Shown: positions 1 through 11,430 of the stretch, piece by piece
How the letters are laid out: each line of letters starts with the position of its first letter
Numbering within the stretch: position 1 is the first letter of the stretch
NCBI RefSeq assembly: GCF_963422355.1
Contig: NC_085096.1
Coordinates: 2,445,783 to 2,509,782, forward strand
DNA length: 64,000 nt
Reading direction: 5' to 3'
Source of the DNA: Corticium candelabrum
Lineage: Eukaryota > Porifera > Homoscleromorpha > Homosclerophorida > Plakinidae
The notes under the pieces: model-generated
The model's input: the letters and a program-made list of their open reading frames with translations, nothing else
Told to the model about the DNA's origin: nothing
Databases searched by the model: none
Position numbers and translations under genes: made by a program

Positions 1-3000
1 TCCGGTCTTTAGATAGCCGATTTCTGGCTCTCGGCACACAGAGACATCAAAGGCTGTTCACCAGATCCCATTTCGCCCGGAAGTATGACGCGGCAGGAGT
101 CTGGCTACGCGAGACTATAGCAATCATACACACAAAAGGGGCGTGGCTAGCAAGATTAGCTTTCTACATTGACTATACTTCCGGGCCGAAATTGAGGACG
201 CGCAACAGGATGGTCTAGATCCGCCACTACGTGAGTCTAGACACTGCAAACTGAAGACCAAGAAGGAAGAGACAGATGACGAACTTGAGGATTTTAATCC
301 GAAAATCAATTAATAAATTTGAAGGCTAAGTTTTTCCAGGCCCTCCGTCGCTACTGCATGCTATCAAAATGTCGGAACCACGTCTGGACCAAAGGAGCTC
401 AGACTTTCCAATAATTTTCTTGCGTCATTCTAGGAATACTTGTTTAGTCCCTCAAATCTCTAGATGGCATCGTGTGAGTGTTGTTATTCCTTTCTGGACG
501 CATTCAGAGCGCAAATCCAAGAGACAAGGAACGTTTTCAATGCAGCCCGGTTTTTATTAATTGACTAATTTTATAGTTTTCTCAACACCGACTAGAGAAC
601 GAATGCGTATATGCTAACAGCGTCAATAAGCTATACTAGACACGTTTACTACAGCAAAGAAGCCGTTCGAGCAGCTGCGCTTTTATCTATCCGGGACTTT
701 GTCTCTCTGCTGCTCACGGTTAGCGTCCTCACGAGTTCTCGTCGATGATTCAAGTACAAGGTCCAAGGTTATTGCCAGCAGCGGGTATAATTTTGGACAT
801 TTTTCTTCCTCTGTTGGGACATCCCGATGCTAGAGCACCTACGTGCATCGCAAATACGTAGAATGGAGAAGTCGTGGTTTTCTTGTAGATGACAGGAGCC
901 CCGGATGATCCATTGACCGTATCACAGTTGTAGCAGACGTTATTCGTAGAACAGGTCGCATTACGTCTGCACACTCCTCCGGAGTCGACATTTGACTTGT
1001 AGGACAATTTCTTGACTTCTCCGTTTGGGTGGTGAATGATGAGTAGCATGTTGGTCGTCGACGGGATCGAGGTTGTACGGCGTAGACATCTAACGCGCGT
1101 TATGTTCTCTCTCACTGTAAAGATAGTGAAGTCGAGTGGAACGTTTGTCTGAATCATGCGGTCTCCGTGGTACGTGGCGTTGGCCGTTCCGGTGCTACTA
1201 CTGCAAGTCCTGGCGTTGTATTTATAGAGGACTTCGAGAGTACGGACCAACTGGCTGGTATTGACGACGTGATTGTTAGTCATGCAGCGTCCGTCGTTGG
1301 TCGCTTTCCATCCTGTCGCTATTCTTCCAGTCCCGTTCTTGACGTAACGTAGTTTAAAGACGGCATCCCCGAGTCGGTAAAGTTGTGGTACGTCGTTCTT
1401 AAAGCAGACTAAGTTTTTCCATTTGGCTCCCCCCGAGCATAGCTTGTTGGGCTTGCCCAGTCGTTCATAGTAGCAGTCGGAGTAGTGAACGTAAGTGAGA
1501 TGAAAGTGAGATTTGCCATTCGTAGCGTGCAGCTCGAGTACGATATTTTTAGCCCAAACGCGACGGCTGTTTACGTCTCCGGCATCCCGCCATCCTTTAC
1601 CCTCGAATCTCTCCATTCCGATTGTCCGCCCGTTTGCATCGAGGCCGTACACGAGGACGTAGTCTCCCGGCGCCATGACGAATGCATCGAGATGCACTCG
1701 AGCGGACTCGCATTCTTCGGCTGCGATGTCGAAGCGCCAGATTTTGACTCCGCCTTGTTGAATGTGGGCGTGGTGAGAGCTATCAATGTGAACCGAGCGG
1801 ACGATCGATTCGGGATCGACGTCATAATCATCCATGCCACGCGCTATTGAGTTACAAAGAAAGATATAACAATCAGATATAGCAGCAGATAGAAGTCAAT
1901 CAGTGATGGCAACAATAAATATTGTATTAAAATTTGAGTGTTTTTTATTATTGATTAAATGTCTTAGGACAGGTGATTATCATCCATCAACAACAAGATC
2001 AATTTAGTCTGCATGATTTGTCATAATGTTGTATGACAACAAAGACAACGCAACGCTACCGCTTATACAGGATGCCCTCTTGACCCAAAAGATTACTTGT
2101 AGTGACAGCTGGGTGATAAAAGCAACGAATGTATTCTATAGTGTGCGTGTCTCGTGGTAAACAGCGAGATCAAATTTGTTTATCAAAATTCGATCTCCGC
2201 CTATATGTGCATGCATCCAACACGCCCGCCGGACGAACTGAGATTTACCTAAAAAACGCGCGACTTCTGACTCACAAATTGATGTTCGAAAATGTCGTCG
2301 AATAGCTACAGCTTCCCTAGGCACCCAAATACGACCGAAGAAGAAGCAGGTCACACTCGATTTCTGCTCATCCAGACGTCTGAGGAACGCGAGAAAGTTG
2401 TCATGGCCATGCAACGGCATGTTTTCACATTCGTTCTGTATAGCCAAAACAGTTAGAAAGCCCCAGTCTTCGGAACCAAACGATTCCCGCTATGGGCGAA
2501 ATACTTCCGGAACCAAAAATACGCCCTACTAGATAATCTTCAACTAATTGCTCGAAACAAACTATATTTTTTCTGAACAGACCACTTCTTTGATAGAACA
2601 CAGTCAAGACACTAGTCGTAGTTACTCTGCGATGGGATGGGATGCGTAACACGCCCGTGTATATCGACAGCTCTAGCAAGCAGCTTACCTTCCTTGATGT
2701 CGTTCCAGACACAAATGATCATCAGAAACAGAAGAACTCGAGACGTCATTGTTTCGCGCAAGAGACTTACTCACGACGCGGTCTGCAGTGCTGACTGAAT
2801 GACTTAGATTTCAAAAGATCTCGTTTTGTCAAATATATATGTGTTAGACAAACGCCCACGGCGTAAGCGCATGCGTAAGTACATGCACATACAAACTATT
2901 GAACTAATTTTTTCGAGTTTTCTTTGATTGATCAGGAAGAAGGAACAGGATTCGCAAAGAACTGGTTTTCTGTTATAGAAAGTTATAACGAATTGTTTGT

Positions 3001-3490
3001 GGCCAGCAAGTGTACATGTTACCGTTAGTGTTCTCGTGTTTTTTCTTGTCATCTTGTAGCATCCCGTTACCAGTCATCGACCTAATTTGTGACAGACAAC
3101 TATAGATATAGATCGGATCGCGGAGGGCGTTACTTGTCACTCAATTTCGTAATACATTATACTTTGACAGTGTCTAGCTGCATGCATAGTACAGTACACT
3201 CATGTGCAACACTATACATGTACACATACTAAACATGCATGAATTCAAAGAGGTCACACGGGTCAGGGTCGCGTGTAAGTTTTGCCGATCAAACTCTCCC
3301 CTCGGAAGTGCTCTAATTAATGTGTACTAGCTACGAAACGTATCCGTTAATTAATTAAATAAAGTGGGCGTGTCTTGTAGCGTTTTAAAGTCTAGCCCCT
3401 CATTTTTAGAGGTGACGCTCCGTTCGTGGTGTAAACATGATTTTGTTACTCTGAGTAGTGCCACGACAAAAATAAAAAAGGCATTGAAAA
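1..3490 (-). repeat. left arm of large inverted repeat
   Basis: The reverse complement of this stretch matches 21,779-25,261 almost base for base, including introns, 3' flank and upstream DNA. Homology stops at about 3,490, just after the shared GCATTGAAAAT, where this arm continues into unrelated sequence. Base 1 of the window pairs with about 25,260, so this arm may continue beyond the window. It carries protease copy A. Confidence 0.9.
750..2749 (-). CDS. secreted trypsin-fold serine protease, copy A (2 exons)
   Basis: Exons 2689-2749 and 750-1843 join in phase 1 across a GT-AG intron (1844-2688) and give 384 residues. Exon 1 encodes a hydrophobic signal peptide (MTSRVLLFLMIICVW), so the product should be secreted. 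Counting from the methionine at 1835: residues 1-96 are a beta-rich N-terminal domain, and residues about 140-361 are a chymotrypsin-fold (S1) protease. The likely triad is His189 in TNNH, Asp235 in PLDF and Ser311 in GSSGAP; many cysteines suggest disulfides. The GTG...TNNH layout and the pre-domain resemble bacterial lysyl-endopeptidase/GluC-type enzymes more than animal trypsins (family knowledge). Substrate specificity cannot be read from the sequence. It is a paralogue of the gene at 22,509-24,513. Confidence 0.85.
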
Positions 3491-4772
<1,282 letters not shown>

Positions 4773-6190
4773 TCAGAGTTGGTTGTAAGCACACCGAGAC
4801 TTCATCTCTTCCCACATCTTAGGAGTCAACCGATTGATTTTCTGTCCCTTGCCAACTTCAACCCTTGCTCCTGGTGGGCAGTGTAGTGTAACTGCATGAT
4901 GTCCACCAGGTGTGATGACGTTATTAGTCTGCCTAGTTGAGGTGTCAGTAACCTTAGTTGAATTGCCATTAACCTGTGAAACAGTAACTGTGAAATTATG
5001 TAATAGTGGCTGTTTGTTTTATCTCATTATTGCAGTAAGTAATGTTGTTGGTACATACCAGATGAATACAACTAACTTACAGTAGCATCAAAAGGTGCAC
5101 GAAAGAAATATGTGTGGTCGGTAACCTGTAAAATGATCGATTGGTTACTCAATGGCAGTGACTACAATATGCAATACAATGAGCACTGTCTCTTACAACT
5201 GCATCAAGAATTTGCTTAGATGAGTTTTCTGCATCCTGTAACATGTTCACTATGTTGTAAAAATGAAGAGCTCATGCTAACAGAAACGTACAACAGTCTT
5301 TTCCAATGTTGTTTCACATAACCGTTTTGCTTCATGTGGGTTCGGAGCTCTGATGTAGACAATACAAATTGAGTAGATGTTTTAATGGGTTTATGTATAC
5401 AAATGATACCTCAGTATTTCTGCCTTCCTTTTGCGACCTGGTTTACTTGAAACCCGGTAGAACTGTTTGGGCTGCTTTTCATTTTTTTGTCCAGGTGCTA
5501 TTATCCTTTTCTTCTCATACTTTGTTGTTGATGTGTGTTGGTCAAGCCTGCTTATCAGCTCAGCCTGTTTTAGGTGTGATAGGACAGTTGGCAAGTACAC
5601 AGTATTGAAATTTCCAATATCTAGCCTTTGGCATAGGGTGTGACATAAAGATTTGCAAGAGATGGCTTTGCAGCTGTGGCTGCTGCTTTTCCTGCCAGAG
5701 ACAATCAATTACTACTGCATATTACCAGTATGTTTGTATGTCAGTCAGTCATTCATTCATTCGGTCTGTCTGTCTGTGTGCCTCCTTGATCGTGATGTAG
5801 AATGTTGATCATTTGATGTCAGTAGTCTAGACCTTTGTCAGACGTTTGCATTGTACAGTTCTTGTGGACTAATGACATCTTACATTTACTAGTTCTGTAG
5901 GCACCTGTATGAGTTTAATTGTTTAGTAGACGGTAGACATGAGTTAATCAGTCAGTGTGTTTATTGGACATGACATGGTTTTGCTGTCTGTCATAATGTA
6001 GTGCTACCTTCAACCCTTCCAGTGATGTCTTCTGCTTGTGGTATCACAACTTTGAGATGAGACCTCTGTTTGTCATCAATTTCATTGGCACTTGTATCTG
6101 GTAATGTTGCCACACAAGCAGTTAGACAATGTTTTGCACACACTTTGTGGATATGTTTGCATAGGTGCCCTGTTGCAAAGTCGTAGCAGG

Positions 6191-6377
6191 TGTGAAATGT
6201 GTAGTCTGAGGACCGAGTAGACAACGTGCTACGTACGAGTAGCTTTCCGTACTGTACTGTACCAAGGCTAGAACAGAACTGAATACAAGTGGCAGGGCTG
6301 GAAAGCTAAGTAATAGATAGTAGTAGCCGCAAGGGCGTGTCCTCACTTAATGACATTAACTGACCTAAAACACTACA
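6191..6377 (-). repeat. gypsy 3' LTR
   Basis: 187 bp, identical by eye to 10609-10795. In element orientation it begins TGTAGTGTTTTAGG and ends CATTTCACA. It is short for a gypsy LTR. Confidence 0.95.
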
Positions 6378-6394
6378 TTTCCCTCCCTTCCTTT
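6378..6394 (-). other. polypurine tract
   Basis: On the minus strand AAAGGAAGGGAGGGAAA lies directly upstream of the 3' LTR. This is the expected position and composition for the plus-strand primer of reverse transcription. Confidence 0.85.
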
Positions 6395-6432
6395 AGATAA
6401 ACAATACGGAGAACAAATTGAACGTATACAAA

Positions 6433-9400
6433 CTAACGAAACGAAGTCACAAACGATTTAAATCGCGCAGGAGGGACTATAGTTCGCTTCGGTCGTTCTG
6501 ATTGTTGTATCTCTGGCTCAGACATGTCTTGTGTCGGGGTCGTGGCTGCAGCTTGGTCTCCAGTATCTGCCTGGGTGTTGCTGTCGGTGTTTGCACTTTC
6601 ACTGCTGCCTGCTGATATCTCAACGTCCTCATCTCTTTCCTTCCTTTCGCATACCGGCTTCGTCAGCTGGACGTTGCGTTTAACCTTGACTTTTCCCGGA
6701 GATTCGAGGACAAGCTGATCCCCGTGACGAGAAACAACTGTGTACGGATCCGGCAAGAAAGTAGGACTGAGCTTATTCGCAGGAGTCGTATTTCTGACAA
6801 GAACTCTGTCTCCCTCTGTGACAGGATGGTCCAGGGCACGACTCGACTGGTCAGCATAATCTTTCGTGGTTTGCTTACGTGCAGAGTCACGATCACGAAC
6901 AGATACGTCATCACTTACCGTATCCGTGATAGCGGGTAGCTTGCTGCGCATTGGACGGCGAAAGAGTAGCTCGGCGGGACTGACACCTGTTGTTGAATGA
7001 GGTGTAGACCGGTAGGCTAGTAGAAATCTTTGTAACTCCACTCGCCATGGTTTCTGTTCAAGATTCGCGACCTTGATGGCCTTCAACAGAGTACGGTTCT
7101 GTCGTTCTACTTCTCCATTTGCCCGTGGCCAAAGAGGTGTGTTCCGGCGATGCTGGATTCCTAGCTCGTTGAGGAAAGCAGTGAACTCGGAAGCAATGAA
7201 CTGCGGTCCGTTGTCGGTGCGAATGCTTCGCGGGATACCGTACCGTGCAAAATGAACATTGAGACGGTTGATGACGGACTGCGCGGTAGTAGACCGTAGA
7301 ATGTCAACCTCGAAGTAGCGGCTGTAGTAGTCTACGGTGACGAGTAGCGTTTCTCCTGTCGGTAGAGGTCCCAGCAAATCTGTGGCTAGGTCTTCCCACG
7401 GTCCTTGTGGTAGTGCCGTTGATTTGACTGGAGCTGGAGGAAGCGGCTGACTGACGGCTTGACAACTGATACAAGTTTTACACGTCATTTCCGCTTGTCG
7501 GTCGATACCAGGCCACCATACTTTAGTGCGGAGGCGTTCCTTCGTCTTTACTATTCCTTGATGGCCTTCATGAGCTAACTCCAGGATGCGGTCACGGTAG
7601 CATGAAGGAGGTACTATCCTGGTACCGCGAAGAACGACTTGACCGATATCTGTAAGTTCGTGGCGAACCGGCATGAACTTGTGAGGGAGATGTGTCCAGT
7701 CGTTGGTGCTTATGCATCGGCGGATGGTCTGTAGCTCATCATCACTAGCTGAAGCGGTTTCAATGTCCTTTATTGCTATAGCACACGGAGCGGTACACTG
7801 CGTAACTATGTGGACTGACTCTTCAGTATCACCTGTGTCCACTGCGTCGTCGATCCTGGTGGTCGGTAAACGTGACAAGGCGTCAGCAATGTTGTTTGGT
7901 CCGGTGACGTACTTTACTTTGAAAGTGTACGCCTGGAGTCGAAGAACCCATCGTTCGATGCGTGCAGATGGCTTTGACGATTGAGAGTATATCACTTGGA
8001 GAGGTTTGTGATCGGTGACAAGGTCAAAAGTTGTGCCGTACAGGTACTGGTGAAAACGTTCACAAGCCCAAACAAGACCTAAAGCTTCCTTCTCCGTCTG
8101 ACTGTAGCGGCGTTCGACACTGGTGAGCGTGCGGCTGGCATAGCAGATTGCACGAGACGAACCGTTAGGTTGTTGTTGTACGAGAACTGCTCCGAGACCA
8201 ACAGGGCTGGCGTCTGCGATGACCTGTGTACGTGCAGTGTGGTCGAAGTACGCGAGTGCGGTGGCTTTAGCAAGCTGTTTCTTTAGTTTCGTGAAAGCTC
8301 GCTCTTGCTCGTCGGTCCACGTGAAAGAATTGTTTCTGTGTGTGATTCGGCGTAGAGGCTCTGCAGTCGTGGAGAGGTCGGGTAGGAATCGAGCGCTGAA
8401 TCCCACGATCCCAAGAAAGCTGCGTAGTTCTGCTGCGGTACTTGGGCGTGGTGCATCGATGATTGCCTGAATTTTGTCCTTGGATGGCTCTACTCCCTGT
8501 CCTGACAGCTGTAGGCCATAAAACTCGACTTTAGTTCTGCGAAACCAACACTTCTGTAGGTTGAGGGTGAGACCACATTCTCGAAGGCGATCGAGTACTC
8601 GGAACAGGTTAGCGTCATGTGTCCCTTGGTCTGGCCCGTAGACAATGAGATCGTCCGCAATATTCAGTGCACCCGGACAATCGGTCAAAAGTTGGCTGAC
8701 AATGTGTTGGTACTTCTCTGGCGCCGATGTGATGCCAAACATCATGCGTTTGTAGCGGTAGAGACCGTCGTTGACAGCGAATGTAGTGATATCACGTGAC
8801 GCCTCGTCAAGCTCGACCTGGTGAAATCCCCATCGAAGATCAAGCTTTGAAAAGACAGTGCTGCCGTTCAGTGCTTGTAGAATTTCATCAACCGTTGGAA
8901 TTGGGTAACGTTCACGGATAATTGCCTCGTTCGCACGGCGCATGTCAACACATAGGCGTATTTCTCCGGACGCCTTCGGCGCGACGACAACTGGACTAAC
9001 CCATGACGTAGGACCGTCGACTTTCTCGATAATGTCCTTCGTAAGGAGTTCTTCCAATCTGTCCGAAACAGGCTTTCTAAGTGCGAAAGGAATCCGTCGT
9101 GGCTTTTGTGCGACTGGTCTGACCTGCGGATCAATGTGAATATGCGCTTGGTAGCCATCCAACTTGCCGACACCGTGAAAGAGCTGCGGGTATCGCTGTT
9201 CGATGTCGACCCGGAACTGATCACCAGACGTGTTGACCGTGTGTGCGGTGTGCGGTCGCTCAGGTTTCAACCGCAGTACTCCAAACTGTTGAGCTGATTT
9301 CCTGCCGAGGAGAAGCTGCCCCTTCGACCGAATTACCACAAATTCGGTGGGCGTTGTTCTTCCGTGTATCGTAGCGTTGGCCGTGAACTGACCAACGACG

Positions 9401-10590
9401 TCAAGTGGTTGACGTGAGGCGTAAGCGTACAGCGTCTTGCTCGTTACTCGTAGCGTTACGTTCAGGCCTTGTGAACAGAGTTTGTGAAAGAGATCGTCAC
9501 CCATAATATTGCAAGAAGCTCCAGAGTCGATTAGTGCTTGTGTGGTAACGCCGTTCAAACTAATCATGGTTGTTGGTGTTGAAGTTGACAGCTGCTTTGA
9601 CATTTGGCCGTCGTAATCACCAATCGTAAAGGCGAATGACTCATCCTCATCTTCTCCAGAATCCGGTTGGGAAGATGCGGTGACTTGATGAGCGCGGTCA
9701 CTGCGGCGAGCAGGTGGTCTGTGTTTCTGTCTGCGGTCGGAGGCGTGGTTGGTACCGCGACGTTGCGGTGAGCCCGAAGATGACGCGGAAACTCCTTGAC
9801 TGCGGCACTGTGACGCAAAGTGGTTGCGCTTGTGACACTTGTTACAAGTCTTCCCACGTGCTGGACAAGCTTCAGAGCGTGCATAGTGTCCTGATCGACC
9901 ACAATGTGTGCATGCTGGGGCGTCGCTGTGGGTTTTTGCTTGACCTTTTGGCAATTGTCTGCGGTATCGGACAGCTGCAATGTCGTCTGGCTTTTTTCCA
10001 CTGGCATTGGTTACGGCGGCAGGTGTGAGAGCGTGCTGCATTCCTCTTGCTTGTTGGTCAACTGACTCCCAAACACGTGCTGTCTTCAAGACGTCTCGCA
10101 GTTGTATATCGACAGTTTCAAGTAATTTGCGGCGGAGTCGAGCATCACGGATGTGTTCGATCAGCTGATCTCGAAGTTGGTCGTCTGCATCTTGAAAATT
10201 GCAGTGTTTTGCCTGCATGCGGAGACGGGACGCAAACTGGTCTACTGACTCATCATCGTTCTGTCTCATCTGACGAAAGGTATGGCGCTCGTAGGGCGTG
10301 TTGGGCGCGCACTGGAAATATGTGTCAAGGGCATCCACAGTACGAGAAAATGCCGTATTATCGTCTGTAACTGCGGCTTCTGTGAGGCTCTCGTGTATGT
10401 CCTGCACAGCTGTACCTGCGTAGTGTAACAGGAGACTGCGTTGACGAGAGTGATCGGTGATGCCTTGACCCTCTATGTAATATTGGAAGCTCCTCTTCCA
10501 CTTCCGCCATCGTTCTGCAACAATGTGTGCGGGGCCTGTGATATCGAGAGTTTCGATAGGTCGGCGCTCTGAGTCCCTGTTCGTAGCCAT
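6433..10590 (-). CDS. gag-pol polyprotein of Ty3/gypsy element
   Basis: A single uninterrupted 1385-residue frame. Gag-like region at 1-225; two zinc knuckles at about 227-262 (CTHCGRSGH..., CNKCHKRNH...); aspartic protease with DSG at about 355; reverse transcriptase at about 480-700, with IADD at about 644 in place of the usual YxDD; RNase H with IADASPVGLG near 793; integrase zinc finger (HHCC) at about 1007-1043; integrase catalytic D1071, D1126, E1162 (TDNGPQF, GEVE); then a GPY/F-like module. No chromodomain was seen. Gag and Pol are fused without a frameshift. The ATG at 10590 lies 19 bp inside the 5' LTR. The product would copy and integrate the element. The organisation resembles the many fused gag-pol Ty3 elements annotated as K02A2.6-like; I do not assign a clade. 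Confidence 0.95.
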   Translation of the reverse strand: MATNRDSERRPIETLDITGPAHIVAERWRKWKRSFQYYIEGQGITDHSRQRSLLLHYAGTAVQDIHESLTEAAVTDDNTAFSRTVDALDTYFQCAPNTPYERHTFRQMRQNDDESVDQFASRLRMQAKHCNFQDADDQLRDQLIEHIRDARLRRKLLETVDIQLRDVLKTARVWESVDQQARGMQHALTPAAVTNASGKKPDDIAAVRYRRQLPKGQAKTHSDAPACTHCGRSGHYARSEACPARGKTCNKCHKRNHFASQCRSQGVSASSSGSPQRRGTNHASDRRQKHRPPARRSDRAHQVTASSQPDSGEDEDESFAFTIGDYDGQMSKQLSTSTPTTMISLNGVTTQALIDSGASCNIMGDDLFHKLCSQGLNVTLRVTSKTLYAYASRQPLDVVGQFTANATIHGRTTPTEFVVIRSKGQLLLGRKSAQQFGVLRLKPERPHTAHTVNTSGDQFRVDIEQRYPQLFHGVGKLDGYQAHIHIDPQVRPVAQKPRRIPFALRKPVSDRLEELLTKDIIEKVDGPTSWVSPVVVAPKASGEIRLCVDMRRANEAIIRERYPIPTVDEILQALNGSTVFSKLDLRWGFHQVELDEASRDITTFAVNDGLYRYKRMMFGITSAPEKYQHIVSQLLTDCPGALNIADDLIVYGPDQGTHDANLFRVLDRLRECGLTLNLQKCWFRRTKVEFYGLQLSGQGVEPSKDKIQAIIDAPRPSTAAELRSFLGIVGFSARFLPDLSTTAEPLRRITHRNNSFTWTDEQERAFTKLKKQLAKATALAYFDHTARTQVIADASPVGLGAVLVQQQPNGSSRAICYASRTLTSVERRYSQTEKEALGLVWACERFHQYLYGTTFDLVTDHKPLQVIYSQSSKPSARIERWVLRLQAYTFKVKYVTGPNNIADALSRLPTTRIDDAVDTGDTEESVHIVTQCTAPCAIAIKDIETASASDDELQTIRRCISTNDWTHLPHKFMPVRHELTDIGQVVLRGTRIVPPSCYRDRILELAHEGHQGIVKTKERLRTKVWWPGIDRQAEMTCKTCISCQAVSQPLPPAPVKSTALPQGPWEDLATDLLGPLPTGETLLVTVDYYSRYFEVDILRSTTAQSVINRLNVHFARYGIPRSIRTDNGPQFIASEFTAFLNELGIQHRRNTPLWPRANGEVERQNRTLLKAIKVANLEQKPWRVELQRFLLAYRSTPHSTTGVSPAELLFRRPMRSKLPAITDTVSDDVSVRDRDSARKQTTKDYADQSSRALDHPVTEGDRVLVRNTTPANKLSPTFLPDPYTVVSRHGDQLVLESPGKVKVKRNVQLTKPVCERKERDEDVEISAGSSESANTDSNTQADTGDQAAATTPTQDMSEPEIQQSERPKRTIVPPARFKSFVTSFR

Positions 10591-10608
10591 AGTTCACCTC
10601 GTCGCCAA
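10591..10608 (-). other. candidate primer-binding site
   Basis: On the minus strand TTGGCGACGAGGTGAACT directly follows the 5' LTR and precedes the ATG. The position and leading TGG fit a tRNA 3'-end primer site. I could not assign the tRNA. Confidence 0.6.
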
Positions 10609-10795
10609 TGTGAAATGTGTAGTCTGAGGACCGAGTAGACAACGTGCTACGTACGAGTAGCTTTCCGTACTGTACTGTACCAAGGCTAGAACAGAACTGA
10701 ATACAAGTGGCAGGGCTGGAAAGCTAAGTAATAGATAGTAGTAGCCGCAAGGGCGTGTCCTCACTTAATGACATTAACTGACCTAAAACACTACA
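10609..10795 (-). repeat. gypsy 5' LTR
   Basis: The copy of the 187-bp LTR upstream of gag-pol in element orientation. It should contain the promoter, but I could not identify a TATA box with confidence. Confidence 0.95.
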
Positions 10796-11358
10796 GCAGG
10801 TACACTGAAACATGTGCCGACAGCAGCCACAGATGGCACATGTGAAAGATGCACAACTGGAGTTGGGACAACATGGGTGAAGCTGTTTAACATGGTAAAT
10901 GATTTCAGCCTTTGATTGAGATTGTACATTCCAGATGTTTCCTTCACATTCCTGTGTGTATGTGTGATATTCAGTTTATAATGAGTGTGTAAACGTAGCT
11001 TATTTGCATTTATGTACCTCCACATCTGCATCGCTGATCAGAATTCTCCGGTCATGTCGTGTCTCTTCTTGTTTTGTCCTAGGATTGAGTGTATGCCAGC
11101 GTTGTTTTTTCTGTACATCAAGGTATTTTGGTCTTCTTCCATTTTTAGAAGAACATTGACCAAATGATCTATTCGTCTATTAGAGATGTTTGCCAAATAA
11201 GAGGGATGTCTCTTCAGTTTGCTGTGGAAACTGCAAGAAAGAAACAGTATACATCAGCTACTGTGAAATCAAGGGTGATGTTTTAGTGACCATTGAGTGT
11301 TCCTTGATAGTCAAGGTACATTGTAATCTACAATAATTGGTCAAGTTCATTTAACCCT

Positions 11359-11361
<3 letters not shown>

Positions 11362-11428
<67 letters not shown>
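11362..11428. repeat. (AT)n microsatellite
   Basis: About 66 bp of AT dinucleotides inside an intron of the MULE-SWIM gene. Confidence 0.95.

Positions 11429-11430
<2 letters not shown>

Larger units (their letters stand above)
6191..10795 (-). mobile_element. full-length Ty3/gypsy LTR retrotransposon
   Basis: The element is 4,605 bp with 187-bp terminal repeats at 6191-6377 and 10609-10795. I read the two LTRs as identical. Both begin TG and end CA. The 5-bp target duplication GCAGG lies at 6186-6190 and 10796-10800. Transcription is on the minus strand: 5' LTR, primer-binding region, one gag-pol frame, polypurine tract, 3' LTR. No stop or frameshift was seen. Identical LTRs and an exact target duplication mean a very recent insertion. 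It lies inside the SWIM exon of the surrounding gene. Confidence 0.95.

Noticed and set aside
1485-1850. Antisense frame over the protease exon, also 23,413-23,778 in copy B
   Set aside because: A shadow frame opposite the conserved N-terminal coding region.
2136-2447. A 103-codon frame in the intron of protease copy A, also present in copy B at 22,811-23,122
   Set aside because: It lies inside the phase-matched intron, and its conservation is explained by the near-identity of the whole inverted-repeat arms. No domain recognised.
6524-10370. Plus-strand frames within the retrotransposon
   Set aside because: All are opposite or out of frame to the intact gag-pol frame.
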